Part shown: positions 38,753 to 51,414 of the stretch, piece after piece
Numbering within the stretch: the stretch's first letter is position 1
Layout of the letters: every line of letters begins with the position of its first letter
Origin: Sinohyriopsis cumingii
Lineage: Eukaryota > Mollusca > Bivalvia > Unionida > Unionidae
Reading direction: 5' to 3'
Assembly (NCBI GenBank): GCA_028554795.2
Contig: CM068827.1
Span: 75,031,244-75,095,243, forward strand
Length of the DNA stretch: 64,000 nt
Program-made: the position numbers and the translations under genes
The notes under the pieces: generated by a model
Told to the model about the DNA's origin: nothing
Databases searched by the model: none
The model's input: the letters and a program-made list of their open reading frames with translations, nothing else

Positions 38753-39250
38753 TGCTACCGTGAAAGAGACCTGTGCCAATAATTACAATATCTGAGAGAA
38801 ACTTCCTGGCCCCTGCCACATGCATAGAATAACATCTCTCAAAATAACCCTGATCAGACTAACAGAAGGACAATATTCCTTGGTCACAAGAGATAACCTT
38901 GTTCAGACCGTGTTTCATTGTATAATACCAAGCTAGTTCAGGCAGAACTGCTATCTCTGACATACCAACTGACTTATGAGAGGTTCCCTCCTTTGTATGA
39001 AAGTCATAATGTTTTATCTCCTCCTCCCCCCCCCATCTGTGTTTGACAGGGGTTCCTCTTCCTGTTTCTCTGTTTATTAGGTGCATCCTTGTTTAGATTC
39101 CCGCTGTCAGGTTTCCATTTGATTCATAATCGAGCTTTAATTGCATATCAAAATAAGATTTTACTTCCCTCCTCAAGCATTACAAATTATTGCTCGTTTC
39201 CTCGCCTAAATTCGAAGTCTTCTTAACCATGGGTCGATATTATTTTGTCG

Positions 39251-39572
39251 ACTGCTCTGGTGGCCTAAGTGGTTACAGCGTTTGCGGGTTTGAACCCAGG
39301 CCGAGTCATAACAAAGACTTATTTTTTTTAAAAAATGGTACTAACAGATGACTTGCTGGGCGCTCAGCATTAGGAGGTTAGTGTAAGGACTGGTCGGCCT
39401 GGTGTCAGGATAATGTGACTGGGTGGGACTTGATGCTGCATGTATGCGGCATGACGCCCCAGTGCTAGACATCACTGTAAACTGCCAAACTGCAGACATC
39501 TTTACGGTATGACTGAAAAATTGTTAAAGCTACTTTGAAAATACCGAATCACACGCACCCACGCACGCACAC
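39251..39572 (+). mobile_element. tRNA-derived SINE (family 2)
   Basis: The head GGTGGCCTAAGTGGTTAC has the A box and GGGTTTGAACCCAGG the B box. The body shares GCGCTCAGCATTA, GGACTGGTCGGCCTGGTGTC and CCCAGTGCTAGACATCACT with the copies at 50247 and 56383. The AC-rich tail (CACGCACCCACGCACGC) ends it. Confidence 0.85.
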
Positions 39573-40369
39573 ATTAGTTTGTCCTTTTCATGTATGCAAT
39601 ATCTGTGGTGTTTTTCTTGCTTTCGTGCTAATTTTCTATTCATATGCACAATTCTTTAGACTTACTTTGTGTTTTGCATTTAATCTAATGCGAGCATTTA
39701 ATTAATTTTCTTATTTATTAATAATGTTTTAGAACAAAAATAAAACATATGGTGGGAAAGTTCTTAATTTCATGTATGAAGCGCTTGCCATGACAAAACA
39801 CACAAGCCGATCTCAGCACGCTGTCATTTAAGAAAATATATTGCATCTTGATGTTTCATGATCATATGCCCGTTAAATTTGAAAGGTTAACCCTGACAGA
39901 AATGCTCTTTAAGTTGGTGCAGATCAATGTCTACGTATTGTTTTGGAAGTACAAATATAAATACGTTTTTTTCAATGTGGGAACTAAAAACCGAGTAAAC
40001 TTTAAAATACGAAGAAAAAGAAACAACAACAAAATTTTAAATTCCAATTGCTTGTAAATTTATCTCGCAAAATGATATGAACACATAAATTTGTTACTGC
40101 TTGATTTAATTTGGTCAGTTAAAAACGAGCAAAGGGTAACAATTTACTCTAGACTGGCAATAGTAGAGGCAAGTTGTGTCCCTTAAACGAAGGAAAAAGA
40201 CAGCCAACGTAACAACTATTCCAATCAAAGTATTTTTTTTTCTTCATCACTGTAGTTCGTAAGTAACGTACAAAATCGACTCAGAAGGATGTATAAATCA
40301 ATATAAGATATTCTCCGTAAATATAAAAATTAACACCAATTAGGTATGTACGCATGCCATAATTTGTAT

Positions 40370-40766
40370 GTGATTTTCTGTTTGTCTGTAATTGTCTGCC
40401 TGTCTGTCTGTCTGTCTGTATGTATGTACGTACGTACGTACGTACGTACGTATGTATGTATGTATGTATGTATGTATGTATGTATGTATGTATGTATGTA
40501 TGTGTGTGTGTGTGTGTATGTATTTATGTATGTATGTATGTGATTTTCTGTTTGTCTGTAATTGTCTGTCTGTCTGTATGTATGTATGTATGTATGTATG
40601 TATGTATGTATGTATGTATGCATGCATGTCTTTATGTTATAATGTGAATGTGATTTTCTGTTTGTCTGTATTTGTCTGTTTGTATGTATGCATACATGTA
40701 TGTATGTATGTATGTATGTATGTACGTATGTACGTATGTATGTGTGTATGTATGCATGGATGGGTG

Positions 40767-40850
<84 letters not shown>
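40370..40850. repeat. Composite microsatellite with a repeated unique-looking motif
   Basis: The phrase TGTGATTTTCTGTTTGTCTG followed by TAxTTGTCTG occurs three times (near 40368, 40540 and 40650). Each is followed by CTGT and GTAT/GTAC tetranucleotide runs. The array closes with a (TA)n tract at about 40770-40850, just upstream of the linker exon. Confidence 0.9.
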
Positions 40851-40853
<3 letters not shown>

Positions 40854-40873
40854 CCATCGATTTACTATTATAG

Positions 40874-41026
40874 AGTACGTTGCGGTTTCGTCTAAACATG
40901 AAGACGAAAATAGAATTGTGGAGCCTCCTCCTGCCACGCAACAGACCACGATACCCAGCCATCTGGATAAAAACACCAAAGCAGCACCTTTCCCCCATAG
41001 AAACAATGGTAAAACGGTCCTTCCCA
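40874..41026 (+). CDS. Ig-superfamily gene, exon: polar linker after Ig3
   Basis: The acceptor is TTTACTATTATAG and the donor a perfect GTAAGT. Phase 1 at both ends, 51 codons. It encodes a low-complexity hydrophilic stretch rich in Pro, Thr, Lys and Glu ([19 protein letters not shown], then [16 protein letters not shown]). Such a stalk between the last Ig domain and the membrane anchor is usual in this family. It is supported by splice sites and phase, not by conserved motifs. Confidence 0.75.
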
Positions 41027-41988
41027 GTAAGTACACATACACCTTTCTGTATGCGCTCAATAGCCAAATAATTGTACAAAGTCATTTATGGCAAATTAGA
41101 TACACAGATGAATGGATGGATGATTGACTAGATAATCTTAATTGTTTAAGTATGAACTTAGTGCAGTTAATTACATAACTTACTCCTTGAATATCATTTT
41201 CAGGGTCCATGAAAATGTACCTCATTATTATAAGTCCTGGCATACAGTTATTTACCTTTTTCGTTCCGCTTTAGTAATATCGTCTCTATGATTCTTGCAT
41301 GGAATTGTGAGCTAGTCATACAAATGCATAAATGGACATTCGTGTGTTTTTAAAGCTTTCAATACGTATTAAATGTGTTTCTGTCACTGTATGCATCAAC
41401 TTTCTTTAAAAGCAGATGTATCCGAGTTTACAAAAGTATTGGGCGCAACACTTTTTAAACAGTAGAAATGTAATTACATAGACATATCAGGCTAGACTGA
41501 GTGAGAGTAGATAAGTTGTAAATTACAGAGAAGAAAGGTAAGGTAGGTTTCGAAAAATGTCTGTTTTCGTTAAGTTATACAAATAGCCAACTTATTAATA
41601 TGCATTTCATATTTTATTTCGCATATCCCTACTATCTTTTTATACTGGAAATATTTTTTACCCAAGTAATTAGTTGTTAGATAATATCTATACCAGTATA
41701 TCAATCCTACCATTTTCTGATTCATATGATTTAGTTAGAAGCGTGATTAACTAACATTAGAATGACTAACGATACTAATGCATTAATCGATTGTTATACC
41801 TTTGTTCCTATAATACGGAAGGTAGGTACCAATTTTCCCATCCTTAGCTGTACTTCCCATACAGTATAGGGATAGAAGGATGCACGGAAGTAGCCATTGA
41901 AAATGTGCTGAAATAAACAGAGACAAACTGACTGAGAATATATTTAAAAGAGGAAGTCAAGTAAAACGTGAAACGATGGTTGTAAATG
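41027..41988. other. Start of the 17-kb last intron
   Basis: No exon or mobile element recognised here. Confidence 0.5.
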
Positions 41989-42132
41989 TTGGCTGATAAA
42001 GTGGTTATTACATTAGCGGAAGAGGCGGTTGATATATTGGCTGATAAAGTAGCTATTATATTGGTTCAAAATTGGTTGAAATATTGGCTGCTAAAGTGGC
42101 TTTTATATTAGCTGAACGGTGGCTGAAGAATT
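41989..42132. repeat. Minisatellite, three units of about 48-58 bp
   Basis: TTGGCTGATAAAGT or a variant recurs at 41989, 42037 and 42095, each followed by a GCTATTATATTxG-like segment. Confidence 0.75.
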
Positions 42133-42435
42133 ACTGCCTAAGTTAATTTCTAATGTAACTGAGCCCTAGTATAGTCAAGAACAATATTTGTAATTTCATA
42201 CATCTTTGATATATAATCATTCATTTGAACCCAGTTAAAGACATGCATGTTTTCCTTGTTAACTGAGCAAAGCTGCTCTCTCTCGTCGGTCCGTTGCAAA
42301 TATGAAACTAAAACTCGAGTTGAGAGGACGAGTTGAAATTGATCTAAATTGCAACTGATGCAAACTTTCGGTACACTGTCATCCTTAAGTGGATGGTTTA
42401 CAATCGCTATAGCTTCACTACCATCGTAAGGTCTA

Positions 42436-42682
42436 TGCTTAAAATCTAGGGCTTCATTAGGTACAGTCAAGTGCTTTGAATACATATTAAAACCTAGGGT
42501 TTCAATAGGTCCAGTCAAGTGCTTTGAATACTGTTAATAGCTAGGGTTTCAATAGATCCAGTCAAGTGCTTTGAATACTGTTAATACATAGAGTTTCAAT
42601 AGGTCCAGTCAAGTGCTTTGAATACATATTAAAACCTAGGGCTTCAATAGGTCCAGTCAAGTGCTTTGAATGCTATTAATAT
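42436..42682. repeat. Minisatellite, five units of about 48 bp
   Basis: AGGTCCAGTCAAGTGCTTTG recurs five times with spacing 46-49 bp. Two spacer types alternate: ACATATTAAAACCTAGGG and ACTGTTAATAxxTAG. Confidence 0.92.
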
Positions 42683-43263
42683 GTACAAATAACCAAAATG
42701 AGACTGTGCACAAACAGGCTGCTGAACAAACGTAAAAATTTGCTTACATTATTTCTTAAAACACCTTTGGTTTCACCAAGATATAACTAAAATAAGTAGT
42801 TGCAGTTATTTACCGTGACATGCAAAGATACTTACTTGAGAAACCTATTTTATGAGATCGATGAGTCCTTTACGAACATAATTATTCTGAAGCACAATTC
42901 AAGCAAACGAGTGTGAAAATCGTATATGCTGAGTTAAATAAAATGGTTAAACAACAATTAACCTAGAAACTTCGTACGCAAGCACGAAAACAATTCCATT
43001 TGAAAGGGATTATATTAGTCATGTTAATGCTGAAACAAAGGCGGATCTGTTTGATATGCGAGGGTTATTTTAGTGGTATATTTTGGCTGCCAGAAATGTT
43101 TTCTCTAAATAGGCATTAGGTAAAGAATAACAACCTAAATGTGAACATGACATATACGAGACATTAAATCTATATTTCATCAGCGTAACACAGAAAGACT
43201 AAGAAGAAAATTAAAAGAATGAATAGAGACAACCTTAAGAGTCATAACCTGTATAATGCAAGA
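42683..43263. other. Intron sequence, nothing recognised
   Basis: No supported feature. Confidence 0.45.
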
Positions 43264-44340
43264 TGATTTTAATCGAGTTGTCAATGAGGATAGATTCGAT
43301 TAATCGAGTTGTCAATGAGGATATATTCGACCGCAGAAATGATCGGGATTTATTTGAATTATTTTCTCCGTTTGAATCATACCTAAAGAAGATACCATAC
43401 CGTTTGCTCTTTAGATGGCCAAACGAGAAATAATGTTCACAAGGTATCATTGGAATAAAGTTCAAAATATCATTAATGGGAGATACATTTCTAAGGTTGC
43501 AGAGAGAATGTATGAAGTATTAAATAAAAAGAATGATTGCAGGAAATAAAAATGAGGTGTTGGTTCTAAAGTATATGATTGCTTACTTTACATGGTGATA
43601 GATACAGACATATTACATCGTACATAGAATTGCTTTAATGAATGCAGATGAATTAATAATTATCCCACTATGGATGACCGATAGTTCTTCCGTGTCAACG
43701 GATGCAGATAAAAATTCAAAATGTTGATCAATATAAGCATTGGTTTAATAGGAATTCAATTAGTTTCGAGAAATAAACATGCCGAAATTTTAATTGCATT
43801 GGAAAAATATAAGCATCATCATTGTCGGATAAAGAATACGTCGGAATCGATATCACAGCAGATAAATAAATGCAGATCCGAGAAGTGTCTTCTGCAAGAT
43901 ATATACAACTACAACAAGGATATGTGAGACAGTTTAACGCCAGGATTCAGTCTCCACATCAACGCCATGCAGAAAGCTGTTTCTATGACCTAAGTAGATA
44001 ACGATTGTATTTAAAAGTTATATGATTACCTCCCAATGATTGCAGAGATGGTGAATGAAGAAAGTAGGAAATCAAGTGAGATGATATGTAGCAAACTTGA
44101 TATAAAGTACTTCAATAGTACACTCGTCATATTTGTGAAAATCAAAGAAAAATATATATCATATTTAAGCTGTAGTACTCCATCTTGTACGTAAATCGTA
44201 AATTAGAAATATATTGGTGGATGTTGAAGAGGCAAACACGTTGAAAAGCATGTATTATTAATGGACTTTTTTGTTTAACGGCTGGAGTTCATTATACCCG
44301 AATATATAAAAATACACAAATTAATCATACCATGGAAATA
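43264..44340 (+). pseudogene. Debris of an unrecognised coding region
   Basis: Several stretches read as protein-like in the plus strand although stops and frameshifts separate them. 43308-43434 gives a ~40-residue run containing FDRRNDRDLFELFSPFESYL. About 43634-43720 gives MNADELIIIPLWMTDSSSVS. Part of the first stretch is duplicated in tandem (AATCGAGTTGTCAATGAGGA twice, 43271 and 43301). I cannot name the family. A decayed virus-like or Polinton-type element is one possibility. Confidence 0.3.
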
Positions 44341-45499
44341 TGTTCTAACTGGAGCAAGCTGAGATTGTTTGGAGCAATGGTTAGCTGAAGAAAGGCTCTG
44401 AATTGTCATCTATTATGGCGATTCAAATGCAAAACAAGAAACCAAAGAGAAAGGGTTATTCTTTAGCCACTAACACCTCGCTTATTGGGCAAATATATTG
44501 TGCGTCATACAGACCTCCTTATTTCATGACCTCTGGGAATTAATTTCGAGGTACTTCCGAAATTTCTCAAAACAATACAACAAACGGATAGTGTTGTTTC
44601 GTCAGTAATTCGATTCTTTTGTTATGTTTTGATGTTTCAATTGTGTTTTCGTTCGGTTCTAATGGTACCACATTATTTCCATCAAATGCACTTTCTGTTG
44701 ATTCTTTCTTTGTTATAGAAAACAACGACGAATCTTGTGGTAGCTCTGACTTAACAACTTAATTATGTGTGATACTCTACATGCGCATCTCTTAGTGTCT
44801 CCCACAAAACATAAACTTAAGGTGGATGCCATCTTCTTTGCGCTTCGAGGTTTGCATAACCATCTTTGAGAAAGAGTGTATTAATGCTTTAAAATACATT
44901 TATGAGAGATTCTAAACACTTATTAAGTTTGCCGCCTTGGTCTGTGATGATAGTGATGTCATCTCAAAAGAGCCATAAAGAAGTTCAGTCTCCTCCAGAT
45001 TTAGTGCAAACAAAGTCTTTCGTTTTCAAAATCAAACTTATTTTTAAATAATCTGCTTTTAATTATAATTGTAATCTGTTTTAAACAAACTCCAAAACTG
45101 TCGCCCACTCCCACCACCCCCACAGTGACCACACCTTTCGCACATCGCTAAGGCCGCTACTAATTTGTAACTCCAGAAATGACCATTCTATGTTGTTCTC
45201 TAAGGCACGTCATATTTAAATGTCATGTTGAAATATCACACAGTCCATAGTTTAAACTTTCCGCGTAAATCTACATCTTTATTCTCTATACAAATATGGA
45301 TTCAATAGTATTACCCTTGTATCTGAAATCATTCTTTCCAAACAAGTTTGTGAAATTAATATCCATAAAGAAGGGAATGTTTATTACAGTGTCCAATTAT
45401 TTGACCAGCAGCAATGCAGTAAATGATTCAAATGTTTCCATAAATCTACTGACCTTTTTGACCTCTTACTTTGTAGTGTATTAAGCGTTAAACACATAA
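44341..45499. other. Intron sequence, nothing recognised
   Basis: No supported feature; possibly more of the same debris. Confidence 0.4.
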
Positions 45500-47970
45500 G
45501 GATATTGTGAATACTGGCATGGGTTGTGGGCCAGTGTTTAAAAGGATGATTACTATCCGCTTGAGGGCATTTCCCTTCATTATCACCATCACAGAGGTTT
45601 ATGCTCCAACATCTAATCATGATGACGAGGAAGTGGATGAGTTCTACGACTAGCTTCAAATTCTCATTGACCAGACAGCCAAGGAGGATATTCTAGTTAT
45701 TCGGGGAGACTCGAATGCCATGGTAGGGGACGTCTGTGGTCCAGTAATGAACAGACCAATGAGAGGGGACTCAGGCTCATGGACACCGCCACCTACAATG
45801 ACCTAGTGCTAACGAACGTCCCTTGGCCTCCAAAAACGTTCTAAAGGAAAGAAATGGCACAGTCCAGAATGAAAACACCCTAATCAGATTGACCACATCT
45901 TTGTCAAAAAGTGGTTCTGGTCTAGCGTTGGCATTGCCAGAACACGTCGCTTACCAGGAGCTGACAAAGGAAGCGACCATGACTTGTCGAAGTTGAATAT
46001 CAAACTTCGTCTGAGGAAGACTAAGAAGCCGGGACAAATTAGCATCGGGTTTAATTTTTAAAAACTTAAACATCAAGCGTTTGAAGCATCAATAAGCCGC
46101 AAATTTGCACCACTCTCTATTCTGGGTGCTAAGAAATATACCTAGACTACTTTATCACCTCTTTCAACACGTCATTAATAGGTACAGCCAGTGAGATCCT
46201 TGGCAAGCCTTGTAGGATAAAAGTGAGTCACAGCAGACATCCTCTGGCTTTGTAGTGCCAGGAGAAAACTGGCGAGGATGTGATTCGACCTTGAAGGAGC
46301 AAGGGAAAAAAACACTGGGAGATTAACAACAGGGTTAAAAAGAGCTTACAGAAACGACGGAAAACTGGGTAGAGGACCAGTTTAGGAAGCCGAGAAAAGC
46401 CTGAACCGAGTAACAGTAATAAGGCATGCCGGTTGGTGAAAGACCTGATAACAGGGGAAACAGGGACAGCTATCATGATCCAGGATGAGGCTGGTAAGAG
46501 TCTCACAGAAGATTAAGAGATTATGAACAGATAGATGGAATACTGTGTAGAGCTTTACAACCACATACTTCTGTAGACCAAGCTGTACTAAGCTCCCAAC
46601 TGACCACAACATATGTAGACACTGATCCTCAGGAAAGAAGTAGAGGCTGCAGTATAGTAACAAAAGGGAAGTGGGCTGGGGTAGACAATATACAAACGGA
46701 ATTTGTTCAAGTAGGAGGAATCTCCATGATGGATGTCCACACAACAATCTGAAACAAAAGCTGTTATACACGGAACCAGTTTCTGATCAACCCTGTTCCT
46801 AAGAAAGGTAATCTGCAGCTGTGACAGAGCTACTGAACAATCTGCCTCATCATCATCCAAGCAATGTCATGCATCAGATAATCCTCAACAGAATGAAATC
46901 CCCTGGAAGTAAAGCAGAAGAGCAGGTTTCCGAGAAGGACGTAGCAATATAATACAGATCCTCAATCTTATACCTCTCTGTAAAACATATTTGCAGCATC
47001 AGCAGGACCTCTATTATGTCTTCATTGACTTCAGGAAGACGCAGTTCTCGTCAATGGCAACGCAGGTAATTGGTTCAGAACCACAGTCGGAGTTAGAACG
47101 GGCTATCTTCTCTCACCAACTTCCCTTAACATCGACTTGAAAAGGATTTTGTCCGATGCCTTGGAAGACCAGTATGGCAGTGTTAGTGTCGGAGGTAGAA
47201 AAATATCCAACCTTCGCTGCCCTGATGATATCGATGGATTAGTAGGTGATGAAAACGAACTGAAACCCTTAGTGAACCGTCTAAAGCAAGCAACACCAAG
47301 TTATGGGATGCTTTAGATCAGCGCTGAAAAGACTAAGCTAATGACAAACAGCCTGTTCAGCATCCAAAATGAAAATAAGAGTGAATTGACAGCGGATGGG
47401 AACATTGACAATATTCTCAGTATCGGGGTGTATAACCTCTGATGAAGATTCAAAAAATGAGGTTCATTCCAGGATTGCACAGGCAATAACTGCACAGCGT
47501 TGGCTAAAACCTATTTGGGAGTACAACAATATTACGCTTGAGTCCAACATCAAGCTTAAACGCTGCCTTGTCATATCCATATTCCTGTCTGCATGTGAGA
47601 CATGACACGGACATCAGAAATAGAGAGATGAATCCATGCTTTGTCGCTAATGAATAATGCGCATTAGAATCCAAGGTGCAGTTGAGTTATATGAAGATCT
47701 GCTCACCACCGCAAAGAAACGTAAACTAAGATAGTATGGTCACGTACTACGCTCATCTGGCCTGTCAAAGATAATCCTACAGGGTACAGTGAGAGGAAAA
47801 TGAAAACACGGCAGACAGAAGATATGGAAAAGAAAATATCAAAGAATTCGTTGGCAGGGACTTTGCAACGTCAAAAAGTACAGTGCTGAATATTGCAAAA
47901 TGGAGAGATATTGTCGCAAAGTAGTCAGTGGCGCCCCTACGACCAGCTAAGTTACAGGAGAAATGAAAAA
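45500..47970 (+). mobile_element. Dead 5'-truncated LINE (family B), copy 1
   Basis: Heavily mutated endonuclease-reverse transcriptase remains. Endonuclease: VYAPTSNHDDEEVDEFYD near 45600, ILVIRGDSNAMVGD near 45690, NQIDHIFVKK and GSDHDL. Then a linker (LVKDL, TGETGTAI near 46440). Reverse transcriptase: YYVFIDFRKT near 47014, NWFRTTVGVRTGYLLSP, and a catalytic box decayed to CPDD near 47220. The 3' part has YEDLLTTAKKR near 47690. Internal deletions and many stops. Same family as 54481-57120. No target-site duplication identified. Confidence 0.8.
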
Positions 47971-48191
47971 TGAAACAAAAATACTTATTAACAACAATTT
48001 TTTTTATCTGTATATAATTTATTATCTGGCAAAACTTGCTCGCTTTTATGTTTTATGTTGTTTAAAAAGTTGTAGGGTTTTTTTTTATTAAATCAAGAAT
48101 TAATAAACTATAGACCGTTCCCATAGATCTAATCATAATTTCACTGACATTGATTATTTTCGTATTGTATTCTATCGTTCTACTAACCTCA

Positions 48192-49100
48192 AGGGAAATC
48201 ATTCTTCTGTAATTGAGAAAGACTGTTGGTTAAAGCAGTCACGATATCTTCCATCTTTATTACGACAGCTTTAAAGTCATCAGCTAACTTTTGAATCTTG
48301 TCATCGATCTGTTTCTGCTCATCGTTTAATCCTTTCTGGAGTTAGGATTGTATGGTATTTAAATTTGCCGGTCACTTCTTAATATCCTCTATACCATTCC
48401 CAAAGGCGGATTTTCAGTATTTAACCTTGTTAAACGAGTTCTAAATATCGCACGAATACTGCATGTTTTTTCCCCAACAGCTTGTAAAGGACCTACTTCA
48501 CGGAACAGAACATTTAACTTCTTGGTATATCAACCATACGCAACTGATATTTTCCTGTTGTCGTATATTGGTGTTTGACGGTCTAATAGTTTGGTTGTTT
48601 TTGGTGTTGTCTTTTATGAGTTTGCTCTGAGGGTGGGATGGGTTGTTGTTTTCTCCTTTTTAATTCGAGATTTATTCCATTAATTACCAACTTATTCTCG
48701 CACGTTTGATTATATTTTAAGTTTTTATTTTCCAAATCCTTACGTATCGGAACATCAGCTTATGAATATATGCTTCATTCGGCGCACCAAATTTATTCAG
48801 AGCACCTGCTAAATTAGTAATTCAGAGTTTCATTTCATGTTTTGATGCCACTTATTTTTCCTAGAGATATGCTTTAATGTTTTACTGGTTCAAACCAGCA
48901 TGACGTATCACACGTATTGCTCACACATCCCTAACAAGAAAGGCATGTCATTGGTGTCACATCAAAATTTATCACGTTCCACTTTTCATCTTTAATGATG
49001 TTATTCAGTATTGTTATTGTTCCTATTCGCATTGTTTGCATGAAGTTCACAACATGTAAAACGACACCACTGTGAAATGCATTCTCGACAGGTAAGGACT
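48192..49100 (-). pseudogene. Debris of an unrecognised coding region, minus strand
   Basis: Read on the minus strand, 48920-49095 gives an open ~52-residue run with ILNNIIKDEKWNVINFDVTP. 48192-48345 gives a stop-terminated coiled-coil-like stretch (LNDEQKQIDDKIQKLADDF). Between them the frame is interrupted by several stops. The heptad-like Leu/Ile/Lys spacing and uninterrupted runs suggest a real ancestral protein, but I do not recognise it. It could belong to the same lost element as 43264-44340. No family assignment is made. Confidence 0.35.
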
Positions 49101-50232
49101 CCAGTTAAGCTAAAATATATCCGTTATAGCAATTGGAGCTTTAATTCATGAACGAAAAAATCTACAGATTATAGACCTAATAAATCCACAAATTGTATTC
49201 GATTCAATATATATATGATTAACCTACTCTTAAATCTAGACTTCCATTTATGTAAGGCAGATCACTCAAGGCAGATCCTCTTTAATTCTCTTCAGCTCTT
49301 GTATATTTCTACAAATGCTGAGAGAACCCTATCTTGACAGCCGGTGCTAATCATGCTGATTTACTTGCTCGTTTAATGGTGAGGATGACAACATCACTGG
49401 TAGGATATTCTCACAGATTATATAATAGCGTCTCAGAGCTAAAGCTTTACATCATAATATATAACACAATAGCAAATGTGGTTGCTCCACTACCAAGATA
49501 ATAATAAGTTTGAACTACTTTTCTTTTCATAAAATTTGTCTTGGACGATCTTTTCCATCTTCGCATTTGTTAATTTCCCTAATTTTTCTTATTCACGTTC
49601 CTTCGAATATTTTCCAAATCGCCTATTAAGTTTAGTTCTATTTCTTGTTTTGCAAAGTTACTTTTTCAATTTTTTACCTTGGTCACCTCCCACTTTATTT
49701 CGCAAAATGTCCATCATCTCACAAGTTATCATCATCTTGTTTCCAAATCGAATTTATGGTAATTATATCGAACTTCAGTGGTTTCAATAAATGGAGACAT
49801 GTCAAAATATCAAAGTAAAAAGGTATCAGTGTGTTCATACAAAATGGTTCTCGTTTAACCTTTTCAAAGTAAACACTTTAAACGGAGGGGTGAGAACGAG
49901 AAACTTATATTACCAAGCAAAGCTCATGAATATTTAGTCAGAACAAATCAAAGCCTATTTTAAAAAGTTGAATATGGAGAGCAGAGAACACAGAAGTGAA
50001 TACCATAGTCACAAATACCGCAAAGTTGAAAATTACAGAGTACATCATATCACCAGTAGTAGAATTAACAATGCATTAAAAAACAAGAACAAATCTAACA
50101 CACTGAGATTATATGCTGATCCATCCATAGAATTCATTCAAAGATCGATGAACTTCAAAAAATTAGAAGGCATTTAAGATGGTGATATATTAGACATTGA
50201 CCATCATATCATTTAGAGGTGTGCAACCTTTT
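49101..50232. other. Intron sequence with weak coding-like traces
   Basis: Short open frames at 49536-49790 and 49968-50177 (+) lack motifs. Nothing can be named. Confidence 0.35.
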
Positions 50233-50246
50233 ACGTTTCCAACCCT

Positions 50247-50566
50247 ACCGCTCCGGCGGCCTAACGGTTAGAGCGTCCGCCTAGGATGCAGGAGGTGGTG
50301 GGTTCGAACCACGGCCGAGTCATACCAAAGACATAAAAATGGTACTAATAGCTGCCTCGCTTGGCGCTCAGCATTAAGAGGTTAGTGTAAGGACTGGTCG
50401 GCCTGGTGTCAGGATAATGTGACTGGGTGGGACATGGTGCTACATGTCTGCGGCATGATGCCCCAGTGCTAGACATCACTATAAACTACCACACTGCAGA
50501 CATCGTAGCGAAATTACAGAAAAATTGTTAAAGCTACGTTAAAAATCCAAATCCAAATCACACATA
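50247..50566 (+). mobile_element. tRNA-derived SINE (family 2), full length
   Basis: Has the A box (CCTAACGGTTAGAG), B box (GGGTTCGAACCAC), the conserved body of this family and an A/C-rich tail. It is bounded by a 14-bp target-site duplication with one mismatch, ACGTTTCCAACCCT / ACGTTTTCAACCCT (50233-50246 and 50567-50580). Confidence 0.9.
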
Positions 50567-51145
50567 CGTTTTCAACCCTTGACAGCCAGAACGATACCAT
50601 TACTAGACAAACACGATGACAAGCGAAGAGATAAATAATGCAACGATTCCATTCATGAATAACTGACTTTTAATAAAGTTGAGTTAAAAACATTCAACTT
50701 TATCACAGAAAAGCTTTAGAGGCAGGTGTTCCATTGGATACTGGGTTTCCTATCGTCGTTCGTTGTTAGAAGGCTTTCCTCAGACTTTACCAACTAGAAG
50801 ACAGCTTGTATTGAGCTGTAAAATATGACACAGAGTTAGAGTTCTTATCAGCAGTAATACATTTATTGCATGGTGGTAGGTGCACATTTGATGTTTATAA
50901 AAAAAAGTACAATTCAGAGGAAGTACATCGGGATGTACAATGGATATATGGAAAGCCTCCAGAGAATTCCTGCATGGTTTTCTAAATTATTCAGAAAATT
51001 GTGCCTTATGGTCTTTGTTCTGGTTCTGGTATGTCTGAGAATTATCAAACTAGCACTTAGAAAACTACAAAGAAATGCCAAATTTAAATAACTCATATTC
51101 TGTGAAATATTGAATACAATTAGATGTGATATTACCATTTGTGAG

Positions 51146-51404
51146 GGGGCCCCGAGTGGCCGAGTGGTCTAAAGCGCTCAACGTTCCGGATCACTGCCGT
51201 CTCACCTCTTTCTGCGTGGGTTCGAGTCCAAAGCTCGGCTAGCGTGGGTACGTGGGAAAGCCTGCCAGTAGCTTCTCGTGGGTCGGTGGTTCTTACCTGA
51301 GTTTTCCAGGGTTCTTCCTCCACCATTAATACTGGCCGCCATGTATAGCCTATCTTGTGCTGAAAAATGGCGTTAAACCCTAGAACAACAACAACAACAA
51401 CAAT
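51146..51404 (+). mobile_element. tRNA-derived SINE (family 1), full length
   Basis: Starts with a tRNA Leu/Ser-like head (GAGTGGCCGAGTGGTCTAAA) and B box GGGTTCGAGTCC, and ends AAAATGGCGTTAAACCCTAG plus (AAC)n. Perfect 10-bp target-site duplication CATTTGTGAG (51136-51145 and 51405-51414). It is the reference copy for the inverted insertion at 4504-4734. Confidence 0.92.
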
Positions 51405-51414
51405 CATTTGTGAG

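Noticed and set aside
42436..42682. CRISPR-like array of ~20-bp repeats with ~28-bp spacers
   Set aside because: The spacers are not unique but alternate between two types, so it is a two-unit minisatellite.
51146..51230. tRNA Leu/Ser gene
   Set aside because: It is the head of a complete SINE with tail and target-site duplication.
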